A stretch of DNA of 64,000 nucleotides from positions 21,184 to 85,183 of the forward strand of contig WBZZ01005875.1 of assembly GCA_019918135.1 (NCBI GenBank), written 5' to 3'. The position numbers were made by a program, and so were the translations under genes. The first letter of the stretch is position 1, and each line of letters begins with the position of its first letter. The stretch comes from Paulinella micropora. Lineage: Eukaryota; Cercozoa; Imbricatea; Euglyphida; Paulinellidae. A model generated the notes under the pieces. The model did not search any database. It was not told where the DNA came from and saw nothing but the letters and a program-made list of their open reading frames with translations. Positions 16,740 to 24,943 of this stretch are shown piece after piece.

Positions 16740-17735
16740 TTACAGGTCCATTTTTACTTTTGCCTTTCTATTTCTTTTACTTGTTCTGATGTTTTCTGGT
16801 TCTATTTCTTCTCTCTTTAGCAATTCTTTTGTTTTCTTCTCTTTTATAACTTCTTTAGTTTGCTCTTTCATATCTTTTTCTTCGTCAATTGGTTTAGTAA
16901 AATCAGTTTTCAATAAATCCCTCGGGCTTACTAACTCGTCATTATTTAGTATGATTTTAAATCCGGAACGGCCTTTAACTTTATAAATAATTTTGCTGAA
17001 AGACTTTCCACCTTTTTCAAACATCCGTCTCTTTAATTCCTTACGAACTCTATCTCCGATATTGAATTCATTAATAAGGTTATCTCTAGTTATGACTTGC
17101 TTGTTTTTATCTCTTCTAGCAAAGACGTCCACAGGTCTGGCTTGAATTCCTCTATGAACTTTATGATCATAAGAATTAACTAAGTCTTGAATATAACTTA
17201 CCCAATCAAAATTTCTATTAGTTTCAAATAATAAATCCAACCACCTTCTAATACTCCTTATAACTCTAACAACAACCGCTAAGGCTCTATGGTCGCCTAC
17301 TTCAACCACATCGTGCTTAATACCATTTTGAATAAAATAATCACGAGTAGCACCTTTATATTCTCCTCCGCTGTCGGTTGTAATTGATTTTGGTTTATAA
17401 GGTATAGATTTCAAAGCATAATAAACTTCTTTCGCTGTTTTATTTTTTAATGGAATGATTATTAAATATCTTGAATGACAATCAATCCAAACAAGCATCC
17501 AAGCATATCCTTTATTTCCTTTCTTATCTTTTATTTTACTCATGTCCGCCAAATCTAGGAACACTTGGTCTAATGGATTATCAACCCATATAGTATTCCA
17601 TATTTTCGGGTTCTTTTTCTGGTGGTGTATTTCAAGGGCTTCTTCTTCTTTGGTTTTAACTACTTCTCCCGTAGGTGTGTCTTCTAATTGACTATCACGA
17701 TTTTGTTCATTAATAATTGTATGTTTATGGTCCAT
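16740..17735 (-). CDS. Retroviral-type integrase, third catalytic residue lost (element A)
   Basis: Encodes 331 aa, open over its full length and closely similar to the B integrase. The first two catalytic Asp residues are kept (FLDLADM and TTDSGGEY). The third position reads AVVVRVIRSIRR, so the acidic residue is Val156 (codon GTT where B has GAT). Without a third metal ligand the enzyme should be inactive, in line with the decay of other A genes, although the frame itself is unbroken. The C-terminal SH3-like region (FNIGDRVRKELKRR, FSKIIYKVKG) and Lys-rich tail are kept. It is divergent from the SAP-like gene across 36 bp. Confidence 0.85.
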   Translation of the reverse strand: MDHKHTIINEQNRDSQLEDTPTGEVVKTKEEEALEIHHQKKNPKIWNTIWVDNPLDQVFLDLADMSKIKDKKGNKGYAWMLVWIDCHSRYLIIIPLKNKTAKEVYYALKSIPYKPKSITTDSGGEYKGATRDYFIQNGIKHDVVEVGDHRALAVVVRVIRSIRRWLDLLFETNRNFDWVSYIQDLVNSYDHKVHRGIQARPVDVFARRDKNKQVITRDNLINEFNIGDRVRKELKRRMFEKGGKSFSKIIYKVKGRSGFKIILNNDELVSPRDLLKTDFTKPIDEEKDMKEQTKEVIKEKKTKELLKREEIEPENIRTSKRNRKAKVKMDL

Positions 17736-17771
17736 TTATACAAAATATGAAAATATTTTTTTATATATACA
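17736..17771. promoter_or_regulatory. 36-bp bidirectional promoter, integrase / SAP gene (element A)
   Basis: Same length and nearly the same A/T-only sequence as 14,570-14,605 in element B, between the same two divergent genes. It is probably a shared promoter. Confidence 0.5.
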
Positions 17772-18302
17772 ATGCCGACCGTAAAAGTTCTGAGAAAAGT
17801 ATTAGGCGAAGAAAAACGGAGACGATGTCCGAAAATTAGTAAATTAAAAAAGGCAGAACTGCTTAAATTGATGGAACAATATGGTAAGATGGTTTCGGAA
17901 AAGAAAAATTTAAGAAAACTACAAAACCACCACCTAAGTTTAAACCTTCAGAAAAAAAAAACTGCTATTAAGCCAACCAATGACATTTCATTAAGTGGAG
18001 ATACAATGAGAGAGATTGAAAAACTAAACAATGATTTAAGTAAATTTAGAGATGATGTTCATGATATACCTTTATACAGAAAAATAAGGAAAGGAACAAA
18101 GAAAGAAACTTTTGATAAAATTCAAAATATTCAAAGTATTTTGAATGAAAGACGAAATGAACTTATAAAAAGGATTAAGAATTTTGAAAAAAAGAATGTA
18201 AAATATCTTGAAGAAATAGATTATATTTTTATAGATACAACTACAATTAACAACAAATTAAAAACTATGTTAAAAACTTATAGAAAAGATAAGTGGGATT
18301 AG
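17772..18302 (+). CDS. SAP-like DNA-binding protein (element A)
   Basis: Encodes 176 aa. It starts MPTVKVLRKVLGEEKRR, with the SAP-like segment CPKISKLKKAELLKLMEQY, then a Lys/Glu-rich coiled coil ending YRKDKWD. The slippery word A AAT TTA is present at 17,906-17,912 in zero-frame phase as in B. Here the zero frame stays open because a run of ten A (17,952-17,961) restores the downstream frame. About 20 residues between the two points are therefore in a different frame from the conserved reading. The gene is convergent with the acidic gene. Its role is probably DNA condensation or end binding; that is inference from the SAP motif. Confidence 0.6.
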   Translation: MPTVKVLRKVLGEEKRRRCPKISKLKKAELLKLMEQYGKMVSEKKNLRKLQNHHLSLNLQKKKTAIKPTNDISLSGDTMREIEKLNNDLSKFRDDVHDIPLYRKIRKGTKKETFDKIQNIQSILNERRNELIKRIKNFEKKNVKYLEEIDYIFIDTTTINNKLKTMLKTYRKDKWD

Positions 18303-18344
18303 AACTTTAAGAAACATTTTTCAACATCATTATTTTTTTCTTTC

Positions 18345-18815
18345 TTAGCACCACCAGAAGATTTGATTATATACTTTTACACTTACACTACTTGACTTTT
18401 TACCTTTCTTAGGTTTCGGTTCTTCTTCTTCACTACTCTCACTTTCACTTTCTTCACTCTCAGGCTCTGGCTTCTTACTCTTCTTCTTTTCTCTCTTAGT
18501 TTCCGCTTTCGCTCTTTTGATTTTCATTTTCGCCATTTTTTCTGCTATCAGGTCAGTAAAATCAACCTCATCCTCACTATCACTGCTTTGCTCTGGTGTG
18601 TCATCTTGTTCCTTTTCATTAATGATATCGGTAGCCACATTTTTATTTTCTATCTCTGCTATTTTTTGTTCCATGTCTTCGTCTTCACTTTTGACCGCAT
18701 TTCGGTATTGTTCCAAAACCTTTTTGGCATGTTCCATCTTTCGTTGTTTTGCTTTTGCTTTTATTCCTTTAACAGCACTCCCCCGATTCTTACGACTTGC
18801 TTCGGGAGACGGCAT
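18345..18815 (-). CDS. Acidic/basic coiled-coil protein, tail frameshifted (element A)
   Basis: Encodes 156 aa starting MPSPEASRKNRGSAVKGIKAK, matching the B copy through the coiled coil, the acidic SEDEVDFTDLIAEKMAKMKI block and the Ser/Glu block. The frame ends ...VYNQIFWWC. A conserved tail (ending EKCFLKF) is still encoded in another frame down to about 18,304, next to the SAP gene stop, so one indel near 18,360 has changed the end. The start ATG sits at the edge of a hairpin insertion that is absent from B. Confidence 0.6.
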   Translation of the reverse strand: MPSPEASRKNRGSAVKGIKAKAKQRKMEHAKKVLEQYRNAVKSEDEDMEQKIAEIENKNVATDIINEKEQDDTPEQSSDSEDEVDFTDLIAEKMAKMKIKRAKAETKREKKKSKKPEPESEESESESSEEEEPKPKKGKKSSSVSVKVYNQIFWWC

Positions 18816-18860
18816 TTTAGAATCTCACTTCGTGCTTCGCACTCTCGCTTATTCTAAAAA
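18815..18860. repeat. Half-unit hairpin inserted before the acidic gene (element A)
   Basis: A 45-bp hairpin, read on the minus strand TTTAGAATAAGCGAGAG, GTGC/GCAC tip, then GATTCTAAA. It is a single right half of the paired-hairpin unit. In B the flanking bases TAGTATAGA and ATGCCGTC are directly joined (13,525-13,541). This is a filled site against an empty site. Confidence 0.75.
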
Positions 18861-18922
18861 TATTCTATACTAAGATTATTATATTTTACCATTTTTAAAA
18901 TTAAATATTTATTTATATATCA

Positions 18923-20668
18923 ATGTCGCAATATAAGTCATTACTCTGCTTGTCAGAAATCGCGACAGACAGCCTATCAATCGCCAACCTTGACCTTACC
19001 AACACAAACATAGTCGGTCTGAATACAGACAGAGTGCCAGAAGATGATGACCCCATAAATCTTTATTACACTGACGACCGATTTGATACACGACTGGCTA
19101 CCAAAAGCACCGCGGACATTAAAGAAGAACTTAATTATTATTGGACTGATAACCGCTTTGATACACGGCTCGCTTTAAAATCAACAACTGACCTAAAAGA
19201 AGGACTTAACTATTATTGGACTGATAACCGCTTTGACACACGGCTCGCTTTAAAATCAACTACGGATATCAAAGAAGGAAGCCGTTTATACTATACAGAG
19301 CAACGAGTAAGGGACAACGACGAAGTCAAAGCCTCAACTCAACACCGCTCTAATACAAGTAATCCGCACCAAACAAGTTTATACAATTTGATAGACACAA
19401 ACATATTTGCACAAGCAAGCGGACAATACTTAACTTACAAAGATGTAGAAGGCAAATGGAAGAATACAGCCCTTGGTTCAATTGATACACTTTCAGATGT
19501 AGTCATTACAGCACCAGTGGCGATGAATAGTTATCTAACATATAATTCAATAAACTGGGTCAATAAAACATTTCCGATAAATGTTGATGAAACAGGCAAC
19601 ATTAGTATGGGAATGAAGAATATAACAGGAGTTAATTTACTAAATGACAAAGGTGTTGATGAATGGATATTTGAGCATAATGATAATAATAATAAGGTGA
19701 CAGCATCTGGAAGTATAGACACACATAGCGATGTGACAATATCAGGCTTTCCAGCAGATAATCAACTGATTATGTATAGCACGGGGCAATGGAGAAACAC
19801 CACACCACCCTTTCTTAGATTAAACGGCACTGCTAGTATGACGGGGGCATTAAATATGGGTGGTTTTGCTATTTCGGGGGCTTCTACATATAATGGAATT
19901 AATCTCGCTAATCTCGCAGTTGATGGTTCGGTGGTTAAACTAACAGGAGACCAAACCATAGCGGGGACCAAGTCATTTAGTAATGAAATCAAAGCAAATG
20001 CGGGGATAACAACGACAACATTAACAACAAGCGACAATGTGGTAGTAGGTGCTGGAAAAAGTGTTTTCATAAACAGAAATGCTATTGCTAATAATAAACT
20101 TGTTTTATATGATAGCGGAACACCATCAACGACGGGATTTTATGGTTTTGGTATTGCAAGTAATATATTGATTTATAATGTTAATGCTTCAACTGATAGT
20201 CATATATTTTACTATAGTGCTACAAATGAACTATTTAGAATTGCTAATGCTGGAATTACTGCTTCAAAGGCAATAACGGCAAATGCGGGAGTATCAACAA
20301 CCACATTAACGGCAAGTGGGCCGATAACAGCAAATGGCGGACTAAATATGGGAAACCAAAGCATAACAAATGTAAATCTTGTTGATGGTGTGGATGTTTC
20401 TGTCCTTGATAGTTCGGCAGTTAAAACCTCAGGAAACCAAACCATAGCAGGAATTAAGACATTTAGCAGTGCCCTTGAAATAACTGGAAATTCAACGAAT
20501 GCGACAACAAAAGGAACATTCGTGGTTTTTAACTCCACAGCCAATATAGGAACTATCGGATGCCTTGATATGGGCACTGGTGTAAATTATAACTTTGAAA
20601 TAAATGCGAAAAAAATAAGTTTTATTATTGATGGGGCAATCGTCGGTTGGGTAATGCTTCGGGGCTAG
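18923..20668 (+). CDS. Fibre, N-terminal part (element A)
   Basis: Encodes 581 aa. It starts MSQYKSLLCLSEIATDSL and carries three copies of the YxTDxRFDTRL repeat (residues about 46-115, LYYTDDRFDTRL then YYWTDNRFDTRL twice) where B has one clear copy, then the NTSNPHQTSL block and TGDQTI shaft repeats. The frame runs through the point where B is broken (CLDMGTGVNYNFEI) and itself breaks at ...GWVMLRG near 20,660 because one A is missing. The rest is at 20,647-22,467. Total fibre length is about 1,180 residues, some 245 shorter than in B. Confidence 0.78.
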   Translation: MSQYKSLLCLSEIATDSLSIANLDLTNTNIVGLNTDRVPEDDDPINLYYTDDRFDTRLATKSTADIKEELNYYWTDNRFDTRLALKSTTDLKEGLNYYWTDNRFDTRLALKSTTDIKEGSRLYYTEQRVRDNDEVKASTQHRSNTSNPHQTSLYNLIDTNIFAQASGQYLTYKDVEGKWKNTALGSIDTLSDVVITAPVAMNSYLTYNSINWVNKTFPINVDETGNISMGMKNITGVNLLNDKGVDEWIFEHNDNNNKVTASGSIDTHSDVTISGFPADNQLIMYSTGQWRNTTPPFLRLNGTASMTGALNMGGFAISGASTYNGINLANLAVDGSVVKLTGDQTIAGTKSFSNEIKANAGITTTTLTTSDNVVVGAGKSVFINRNAIANNKLVLYDSGTPSTTGFYGFGIASNILIYNVNASTDSHIFYYSATNELFRIANAGITASKAITANAGVSTTTLTASGPITANGGLNMGNQSITNVNLVDGVDVSVLDSSAVKTSGNQTIAGIKTFSSALEITGNSTNATTKGTFVVFNSTANIGTIGCLDMGTGVNYNFEINAKKISFIIDGAIVGWVMLRG

Positions 20669-22467
20669 ATTGTAATAGTAGCAAAATAGCCAACCTTGGA
20701 ACTCCGACATTAGCGGCCGATGGAGCAAACAAAAGTTATGTAGATACATTGGACGGGCAAAATGTAAAACTATCAACAGACCAAACCATAACAGGAAGTA
20801 AAACATTTAATGGTGCGAGCACTGTGATAAAATATCTAACTTTAACGAACAATGCTGATTTTAATAATCAAACTATCACTAATGGCGGAAATATCACATA
20901 TAATGGGGCGAGGATATTAAACCAAAATGGAGGGGACATATTCTTTTCACAGACATCAGGTGATTATCAGTATTTCTTATTTACTCTAAATACTGCTACA
21001 AGCGGAACCGCGAACCAAAAAGGTTATGTATTCACGAATGTAGCATCTGATGTAAAAGGGGCGGGACTTTATATTTCAAAACTTTTGGATAATAAAAGTG
21101 CTTCGTCTGACATTGTCCGTTTTAACAATGCTGGCGGTATGCGATTTTATGGTGCCTTAGATATGAACTCAAATAATGTAACAAATGGCGGAACAATAAC
21201 GGGAACTACATTAACGGCAACTGCTGGTATGACTACAACAACTTTAACGGCGAGTGGATTATTAACCGCAACTGGAGGTTCTAGCATAGTTATACAAGGA
21301 AACACAAATGGTGGTAATACGAGAGGAATATTTTTGTGGGACACAGGCAACACCAGTTATGGCATTTATATGGCTTCAAATGGAGGAGTTACAAATACCA
21401 GAAGTCTAGCAGGAGGGTCTGCGGTTGCAGGCAACGATTTCACTTCTTTCGCCGTTAGATTTAGAGTGAGCAATGTTTCCACTGATGGTTTTATATGGGA
21501 GAACTCTTCCGAACAATTGTTAATGTCATTAAATGGGGCAAACGGGACTTTATGGACGAAAGGATTAATAACGGCTAGTGCGGGTATATCAACAACAACA
21601 GCAACCGCAAGTGGATTAATAACGGCAAATGCGGGTATATCTGTTGTTAATAGCACGGCAGATATAAGAGGAGAAGCAAGAAGTGGGTCTCATGCTACAC
21701 CAGTTGGTTTATATGTCACGGGCAATCTTGGACAATCTTCGGGCGGCGTTGAATTCAGACACAGCAACGGGACACAGGGAGTTGGTTTTGGTTATAATTC
21801 AATATATGCTACGGGAAGCAGTACTAATCAGGATTTAAATTTTTATGCGAGGGGGACAGGAGTAATCTATGCTCAGAGTGATACAAGCATGACGACAGCA
21901 TCCAGCGGATTTTTAACATTAAGAAAAAGACCAAACAATACCACCAACCCACAAATATTTATGAAAGCAGGAGACTCATCGGGTTATGCGGTAGTAATGA
22001 ATACAGGTGGATTATTACACGCTTGGTCGACTTCATTATCAAATGGTGAAAACAATAATGGATATGTTTTTATTGCAGCAGGAGCGAATGTTTGGTCTGC
22101 TGGTTCAGACAGGAGATTAAAATCAGATATTAAAACACTAGACTGCGGGGATTGTTGCGATAAACTTATGAAAATAAATTGCTGTTCATATTATTTAAAA
22201 TCAGACAAAAAGAAAGAACGAAAGAACCACGGATTTATTGCGGATGAAGTAAAAAAAATATTTCCAGAATTTGTATCTGAAAGTGGAATAAAAGCGGATG
22301 ATGGAAATGGAAATTATGAAGGTATATCATACACGGACTTCATACCAATATTAGTCAGTGCTTTTCAACACATGGCGGAAAAGGTAGTTAATTTAGAAAA
22401 AGAAAATAAAAATCTTATGAATATACTACAAGAAATCAGAGCAGTCGTATTTTCAAATGTCAAATAA
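20647..22467 (+). CDS. Fibre, C-terminal part with peptidase S74 chaperone (element A)
   Basis: This is the C-terminal 606 aa of the A fibre in the shifted frame, from about GNASGLDCNSSKIANLG. The shared block with NGGNITYNGARILNQ is followed by sections that differ from B (NTNGGNTRGIFLWDTGN and STADIRGEARSG), so the tip-proximal shaft has been exchanged. It ends in the S74 chaperone: SDRRLKSDIKTLDCGDCC, NHGFIADEVKKIFPEFV, YTDFIPILVSAFQ and a coiled coil. The S74 part is much better conserved than the segment before it, as in phage fibres with swapped receptor-binding modules. Its stop overlaps the membrane gene start. Confidence 0.78.
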   Translation: MGNASGLDCNSSKIANLGTPTLAADGANKSYVDTLDGQNVKLSTDQTITGSKTFNGASTVIKYLTLTNNADFNNQTITNGGNITYNGARILNQNGGDIFFSQTSGDYQYFLFTLNTATSGTANQKGYVFTNVASDVKGAGLYISKLLDNKSASSDIVRFNNAGGMRFYGALDMNSNNVTNGGTITGTTLTATAGMTTTTLTASGLLTATGGSSIVIQGNTNGGNTRGIFLWDTGNTSYGIYMASNGGVTNTRSLAGGSAVAGNDFTSFAVRFRVSNVSTDGFIWENSSEQLLMSLNGANGTLWTKGLITASAGISTTTATASGLITANAGISVVNSTADIRGEARSGSHATPVGLYVTGNLGQSSGGVEFRHSNGTQGVGFGYNSIYATGSSTNQDLNFYARGTGVIYAQSDTSMTTASSGFLTLRKRPNNTTNPQIFMKAGDSSGYAVVMNTGGLLHAWSTSLSNGENNNGYVFIAAGANVWSAGSDRRLKSDIKTLDCGDCCDKLMKINCCSYYLKSDKKKERKNHGFIADEVKKIFPEFVSESGIKADDGNGNYEGISYTDFIPILVSAFQHMAEKVVNLEKENKNLMNILQEIRAVVFSNVK

Positions 22468-22809
22468 TACAACTAGACTTCACAGACCACCACCTATTAT
22501 GGATATGGATGGCGAACTAACTCCAGAATTAAAGTCTCGTGTTCTTGAAGTAGAACTAAAGACTGAGGAAAAAAAATAGAGCACGAATTGGAAGATAACT
22601 GGAATTGTTGTTGTATAAAAAACAGACCAACCGACAGCCGACTTATTAAATACTTATTTCAAATGGGTATCATCGTTGCCATTATAGCCCTTTGTATCGT
22701 AAGGCTATCTGAAAAGAACTTGCCGTGCGAGGTTGCCAACACTTATGTTGGTATTTTGACCTTACTCATAGGAATTTGCCTTCCATCACCTTCTTCAAGT
22801 AAGAAATGA
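22457..22809 (+). pseudogene. Two-helix membrane protein, frameshifted (element A)
   Basis: It begins MSNNTTRLHRPPPIMDMDGE inside the end of the fibre gene, as in B. One base is missing near 22,577 (after a run of A), so the start frame stops at 22,579. The downstream frame (22,588-22,809) keeps the CCC motif, both membrane helices and the PSPSSSKK end. The final TGA is formed by the edge of the next paired-hairpin unit. Confidence 0.7.
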
Positions 22810-22922
22810 TATTTTACTCATGCACTTCGTGCCTTCGTAAAACATCGTCCACCATTAAAGTATAAAAACGATGTTTGAGAATAAGCGAGAGTGCGTAGCA
22901 CGAAGCGCAATTCTCAAATATT
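22808..22922. repeat. Paired-hairpin intergenic unit A1, stop to stop
   Basis: GATATTTTAC, tip GCAC-TTC-GTGC, GTAAAACATCG, spacer, CGATGTTTGAGAAT, tip GTGC-GTA-GCAC, ATTCTCAAATATT. It lies between the convergent stops of the membrane gene and the Cys-rich gene, the same place as unit B2 but with different hairpin sequences. Confidence 0.8.
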
Positions 22923-23172
22923 AAAGAAGTGAGCATTCATAGGTATGTGTCATATACCATCTATTATTGCCAGCACACATTAAAGGCAAAGCCTCGTCAA
23001 AACTACGACACATATTATTTCCGTTATTTATGAAAACACACTTAAACCCTGTATCTACCCCTTGCTTTATACAATAAGCACAACTCTCATTCTTTTTTTC
23101 GCTTATCCGAGAGTAAAAGTCGCAGGCCGTCCGACCTAACACAGACCACATTAACAAGAATATTAAAATCAT
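22921..23172 (-). CDS. Small Cys-rich protein with N-terminal hydrophobic segment (element A)
   Basis: Encodes 83 aa and is open. It starts MILIFLLMWSVLG, a better signal-peptide or anchor segment than in B, then RTACDFYSRISEKKN, and seven Cys in the same places as the B gene. The end FDEALPLMCAGNNRWYMTHTYECSLL is nearly identical to B. It is one of the few unbroken small genes in A. It is divergent from the small beta-rich gene, with 27 bp between starts. Function unknown. Confidence 0.55.
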   Translation of the reverse strand: MILIFLLMWSVLGRTACDFYSRISEKKNESCAYCIKQGVDTGFKCVFINNGNNMCRSFDEALPLMCAGNNRWYMTHTYECSLL

Positions 23173-23199
23173 TTATTTATATATTATATTATATAATTT

Positions 23200-23561
23200 A
23201 TGAGTGAGTTCAAATATCAGCGGATTATTTTTCTGAGCAATGATTTTGCTGAGGAAGCAAAACATTTAATAAAAATATCCAAATGTCATTCACACCCACC
23301 AAAATGAATGTAAAATTTATCCACTATATGAACGACCAGACAGAGACAAAAACAAGAATTCTTTACATGGACCGAATTGGAATTATTGGAACATTTGCGG
23401 ACAGCACCACAGCAAACATTTCAAACCTTAGTTATAATTTGGGTGTTGTCGGATGGACTGACGGACAATATACATTTAAAGTCCTTTAAACCGACAGCGG
23501 AAATATTGACACAGGAAATTTAGCTGGTCGAATTGTAGTGTGCTTAGAATTCTTAGGATAA
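23200..23561 (+). pseudogene. Small beta-rich conserved protein, broken (element A)
   Basis: It starts MSEFKYQRIIFLSNDF. One base is missing near 23,243 and a TAA replaces the GAA codon of B at about 23,487. The remaining sequence (SFTPTKMNVKFIHYMND, ILYMDRIGIIG) is nearly identical to the B gene at 8,077-8,439. It is not functional as it stands. Confidence 0.7.
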
Positions 23562-23570
23562 TAATATACG

Positions 23571-24388
23571 ATGATGAAGATTAACAATGTCAAGGTGAAG
23601 CCCGTAAAACAAGAGGGGGATGGAAACAAAAAAGCAAAAGGTTATAAATTATTTATGAGCCGTATGCCAACATATTTCTACTTGCCCGTAAGAAGAGCGG
23701 GAAAACAACAGCACTCTTTGAAATACTGAAACGGACGACAGACAGAAAAACCCGTATTGTCATTATTGCTTCAACGATACACAAGGACTACATTTATAAA
23801 GCAATTGTAAAGCACTTTAAGAACAGAGGCAACCCGATGGCAATATATACATTTCTTAAATCAGATGGTGTTAATGTCATTGATTATGAGTTAGACAAAC
23901 TGAACAGACATGACGAGCAACACGAAGGAGAAGTAAAACAAGACAAAGAAGAAATAGAGAAGCCCCAATTTCTTTATTTCGGAAAGGAAAAGAAAAAAGA
24001 AGAAGGAGGTGAGAAGAAAGAGAGACCAAGTAAATATATATCTCCAGAGGTTGTTTTTGTTTTGGACGATTTAGGGAGTGGATTAAGAGACAAGTCCGTA
24101 AGTGATTTGTTAAAAAAGAACAGACACTATAAATCAAAGGTTATTATGTCAAGCCAGTATTTAAACGACCTACGGACAGAAGCCATTAAGCAGTTAGATT
24201 ATCTATTAATCTTTCCGGGGCAATCTCAGGACAAAATGGAACTCGTGGAAAAACACTTAGACTTATCTTTTGACTTTGATTACTTTCTTCAAAAGTATCA
24301 CGAGGCTACAAAGGAGAGATTTAATTTTCTTTATGTCTCAAGTGTTGATGACGAATTACGCAAAAATTTTAATTTTAGACTAAAATAA
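23571..24388 (+). pseudogene. Packaging ATPase, frameshifted before Walker A (element A)
   Basis: It starts MMKINNVKVKPVKQEGDG. A single missing A near 23,657 shifts the frame just before Walker A. From there the other frame is open to the stop and keeps Walker A and, from 23,837 onward, Walker B (VVFVLDDLGSG) and the SSQYLNDLR region, closely matching B. One base change separates it from an intact gene, so the lesion may be recent. Confidence 0.8.
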
Positions 24389-24452
24389 TTATTTGATTTT
24401 TAAATATTTTTAAATTTTTTTGCTGAAAGATTTTTTAAAATCTTTCTATTAT

Positions 24453-24778
24453 ATGGTAGTGAAAACAACTCGTGTTGAAGTCATTCCAACAATCGGCAAA
24501 CGAACTATTAACTCAAGCACCAACATGGCTGGAAGTAAAAAGAAGACTGGACGGAAGAAGAAGCAAGGAGGCAAGGGACAGGCTGGCGGTAAGATTGACT
24601 GGGCAAATGTTGGAAGAACCGCAATGGCAGTGAATAAATTTCTTCGTGATAACAAGATTATTTCAAAGACTGCGAATGCTCTTGTGATGTAGGGGTTCCA
24701 TATGCGTCTCGTATAGGCTCTACCGCTGCAAAACTTGGGTATGGTAAGCAGAGCGGGCGTGGCGCCTTGAAGTTTTAA
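24453..24778 (+). pseudogene. Small basic virion-type protein, frameshifted (element A)
   Basis: It begins MVVKTTRVEVIPTIGK, with a Lys/Gly-rich block (KKKTGRKKKQGGKGQ) and KIDWANVGRTAMAVNKFLRD. The frame breaks near 24,688 (ANALVM, stop). The conserved GVPYA...TAAKLGYGKQ end continues in another frame to 24,778. The N terminus differs from the B copy. Confidence 0.65.
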
Positions 24779-24779
24779 A

Positions 24780-24936
24780 GATATTTTGTTCTGACTTCGT
24801 CATCACAAAACATCGATGACCATTATTTTTTCCTAAAATAAAAAAACGATGGTTTAGAATAAGTGAGAGTGCGATAGCACGACCATCTCGTAGAGTGATT
24901 ACGCCCTTCGGGCAGTAAAGCGCAGTTCTAAACTAT
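24780..24936. repeat. Paired-hairpin intergenic unit A2 with extra tetraloop arm
   Basis: GATATTTTGT, GAC-TTC-GTC tip, ACAAAACATCG, spacer, CGATGGTTTAGAAT, then a right hairpin carrying an extra nested arm (TTACGCCC-TTCG-GGC...GTAA), then TTCTAAACTATC. Same position as unit B1. The extra arm also occurs in unit A5. Confidence 0.75.
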
Positions 24937-24943
24937 CTATAGA

